A program made the position numbers and the translations under genes. Below are positions 62,901 through 64,000 of a DNA stretch of 64,000 nt, in pieces (within the stretch, counting starts at the first letter, position 1; each line of letters opens with the position of its first letter). The notes beneath the pieces are model-generated. The model saw only the letters and a list, made by a program, of their open reading frames with translations. It made no database searches and was not told where the DNA came from. This DNA comes from Vicia villosa (taxonomy: Eukaryota; Streptophyta; Magnoliopsida; Fabales; Fabaceae). The stretch covers positions 1-64,000 of the forward strand of contig NW_026705463.1 in the NCBI RefSeq assembly GCF_029867415.1. The letters run 5' to 3'.

Positions 62901-64000
62901 TGGAACTAAAATGGGAAATTCTCATTTCTATCTACCGTCGAAGAGTCAGGTTTGAGCTTTAAGTTGCTTACAAATATTTCTGACTTCATTAAACCAACGT
63001 CTAACATCATAGTAATGAAGAGAGTTTAAAATTGGGATTTCCATTTGTTCTGAAAAATGAAAGAGGAACTCATGTTTTTGCTAAGTTACTCTTATGTGTT
63101 CTATTTATTGTTTATGATTTTTACTGTTAAGATCATCATAAATTGTTGTCTATGACAACACGTTTCATGTTTGTGCTTAGATCTTGGCAATGGTTCAAAT
63201 AGTCTTAATTGAAGATTTGTGGATGTTATGGGTCAATGTCAAAGCCTGTTATCGATGTGTGCAAGTGTTGATTGAAGATTTTTCTATTTTGGGCTTTAAT
63301 TACGTGCTCCACTTGCTGACACCATAACATATAATTTATATATCAAGCTTTTTTAGAGATCGGAGAAGGCAAGCTATTCATGTATAGTGGTGAGCTTGGT
63401 CGTGATTCTAAGCATGTAAGTCTTTCTTGTAACATTGCATACTCATATAGATTTGATTTATTTAATAAATAGATGGTGGGATCATTTATATGCAAGAAAT
63501 ATATTCTATTCCAAAAGTGATTGAACAACACAACAATTTATAATTATTGTTGAAATTTGATAATTATAATAATTTTTTAATTAGTTGAAGTAATAATGAT
63601 GTTGGTTATAAATAAAACAGGAATGGAATCCAGCAGAGAAGGAACTCATATGACGATGGTGTTTTTGGAATAACATGTTACAATCTTTGTAGCTGATATA
63701 TGTAGCCTGCATAACAAAGCTGATATCACATGTTAATTTTGATCTCCGCAAAGCTAAATATTTGTTTTTGACATATGAAAAATCCAATATGATGCTAATA
63801 TTTCACACTAATGAAGTTGGTTCTTTTCAGACTTTTTCTTCAATGAATTTGATTATGTACGCAAAAGCAATGCAATGGAAAAGTTGTTTGTTTTCATTCC
63901 TTAAATTGGCTTTCATAATAAAAAGGACTAATTGGAAATTTTGTATGCTTAGTGATTTTTAAAATGGAGGCTTAATTAATGAGGTTGAATGGAAGGTATT
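62901..64000. other. Unassigned sequence
   Basis: A 33-codon minus-strand frame at about 63045-62945 (RRWFNEVRNICKQLK) adjoins the copia gag remnant and could be part of the same element or an unrelated exon; I do not recognise it. The rest is AT-rich without supported features. Confidence 0.35.

Overview
This is plant nuclear DNA made almost entirely of transposable elements. It has AT-rich spacers, very long (AT)n and (ATT)n microsatellites, plant L1-type LINEs, Ty1/copia and Ty3/gypsy remnants and two CACTA transposons. It also holds a complete Ogre-type (Ty3/gypsy, Tat clade) element of 24,371 bp with 4.6-kb LTRs. Giant Ogre elements are typical of legumes, above all the pea/vetch/lentil tribe, so I infer such a genome. 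The species is not shown by the sequence. I find no intact host gene. The only host-gene homology I recognise is a captured exon of ribosomal protein L35 inside a CACTA element.

Layout. 1-3580: 3' part of a copia element (+) with many nonsense codons. 3581-5500: AT-rich spacer with a tRNA-derived SINE-like remnant, an LTR/PBS-like remnant and an (AT)n tract. 5440-8800: 5'-truncated L1-type LINE (-). 8800-11340: AT-rich spacer with a 122-bp (AT)n tract. 11340-46350: the internal part and LTRs of old gypsy elements (-), heavily invaded. These invasions are a 2.44-kb solo LTR (11728-14164) inside an old gag, the Ogre (14796-39166), and a CACTA element (40188-44714) inside one of two tandem 860-bp LTR units (39187-45448). 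45480-56551: gag, primer-binding site and LTR of an older Athila-like element (-). Its LTR is split by a second CACTA element (46973-55685), which itself carries a 4.27-kb Ogre-like solo LTR (47364-51628). 56552-64000: a MITE with perfect 10-bp target duplications, a 572-bp (ATT)n tract, a candidate long-inverted-repeat element with repeated hairpins, a field of short palindromes, a 354-bp LINE insertion with a 17-bp target duplication, and a copia gag remnant (-).

The Ogre runs on the minus strand: 5' LTR 34573-39166, arginine-tRNA-type PBS, ORF1, gag-protease, a small intron, reverse transcriptase with two RNase H domains, integrase, a 3' UTR with 45-bp tandem repeats, and 3' LTR 14796-19380. 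Its target duplication (GTGTG) is perfect. By eye its two LTRs are very similar, yet its reading frames carry several stops and a frameshift, and a further solo LTR (28564-32054) splits gag. It cannot encode its own full set of proteins now.

The insertion boundaries give a relative order. The Athila-like element is older than the insertions inside it. The tandem LTR units and second gag belong to another old element. The Ogre, the solo LTRs and both CACTA elements came later. In several places the target duplications, the resumption of reading frames and a paralogous empty site agree on the exact insertion points.
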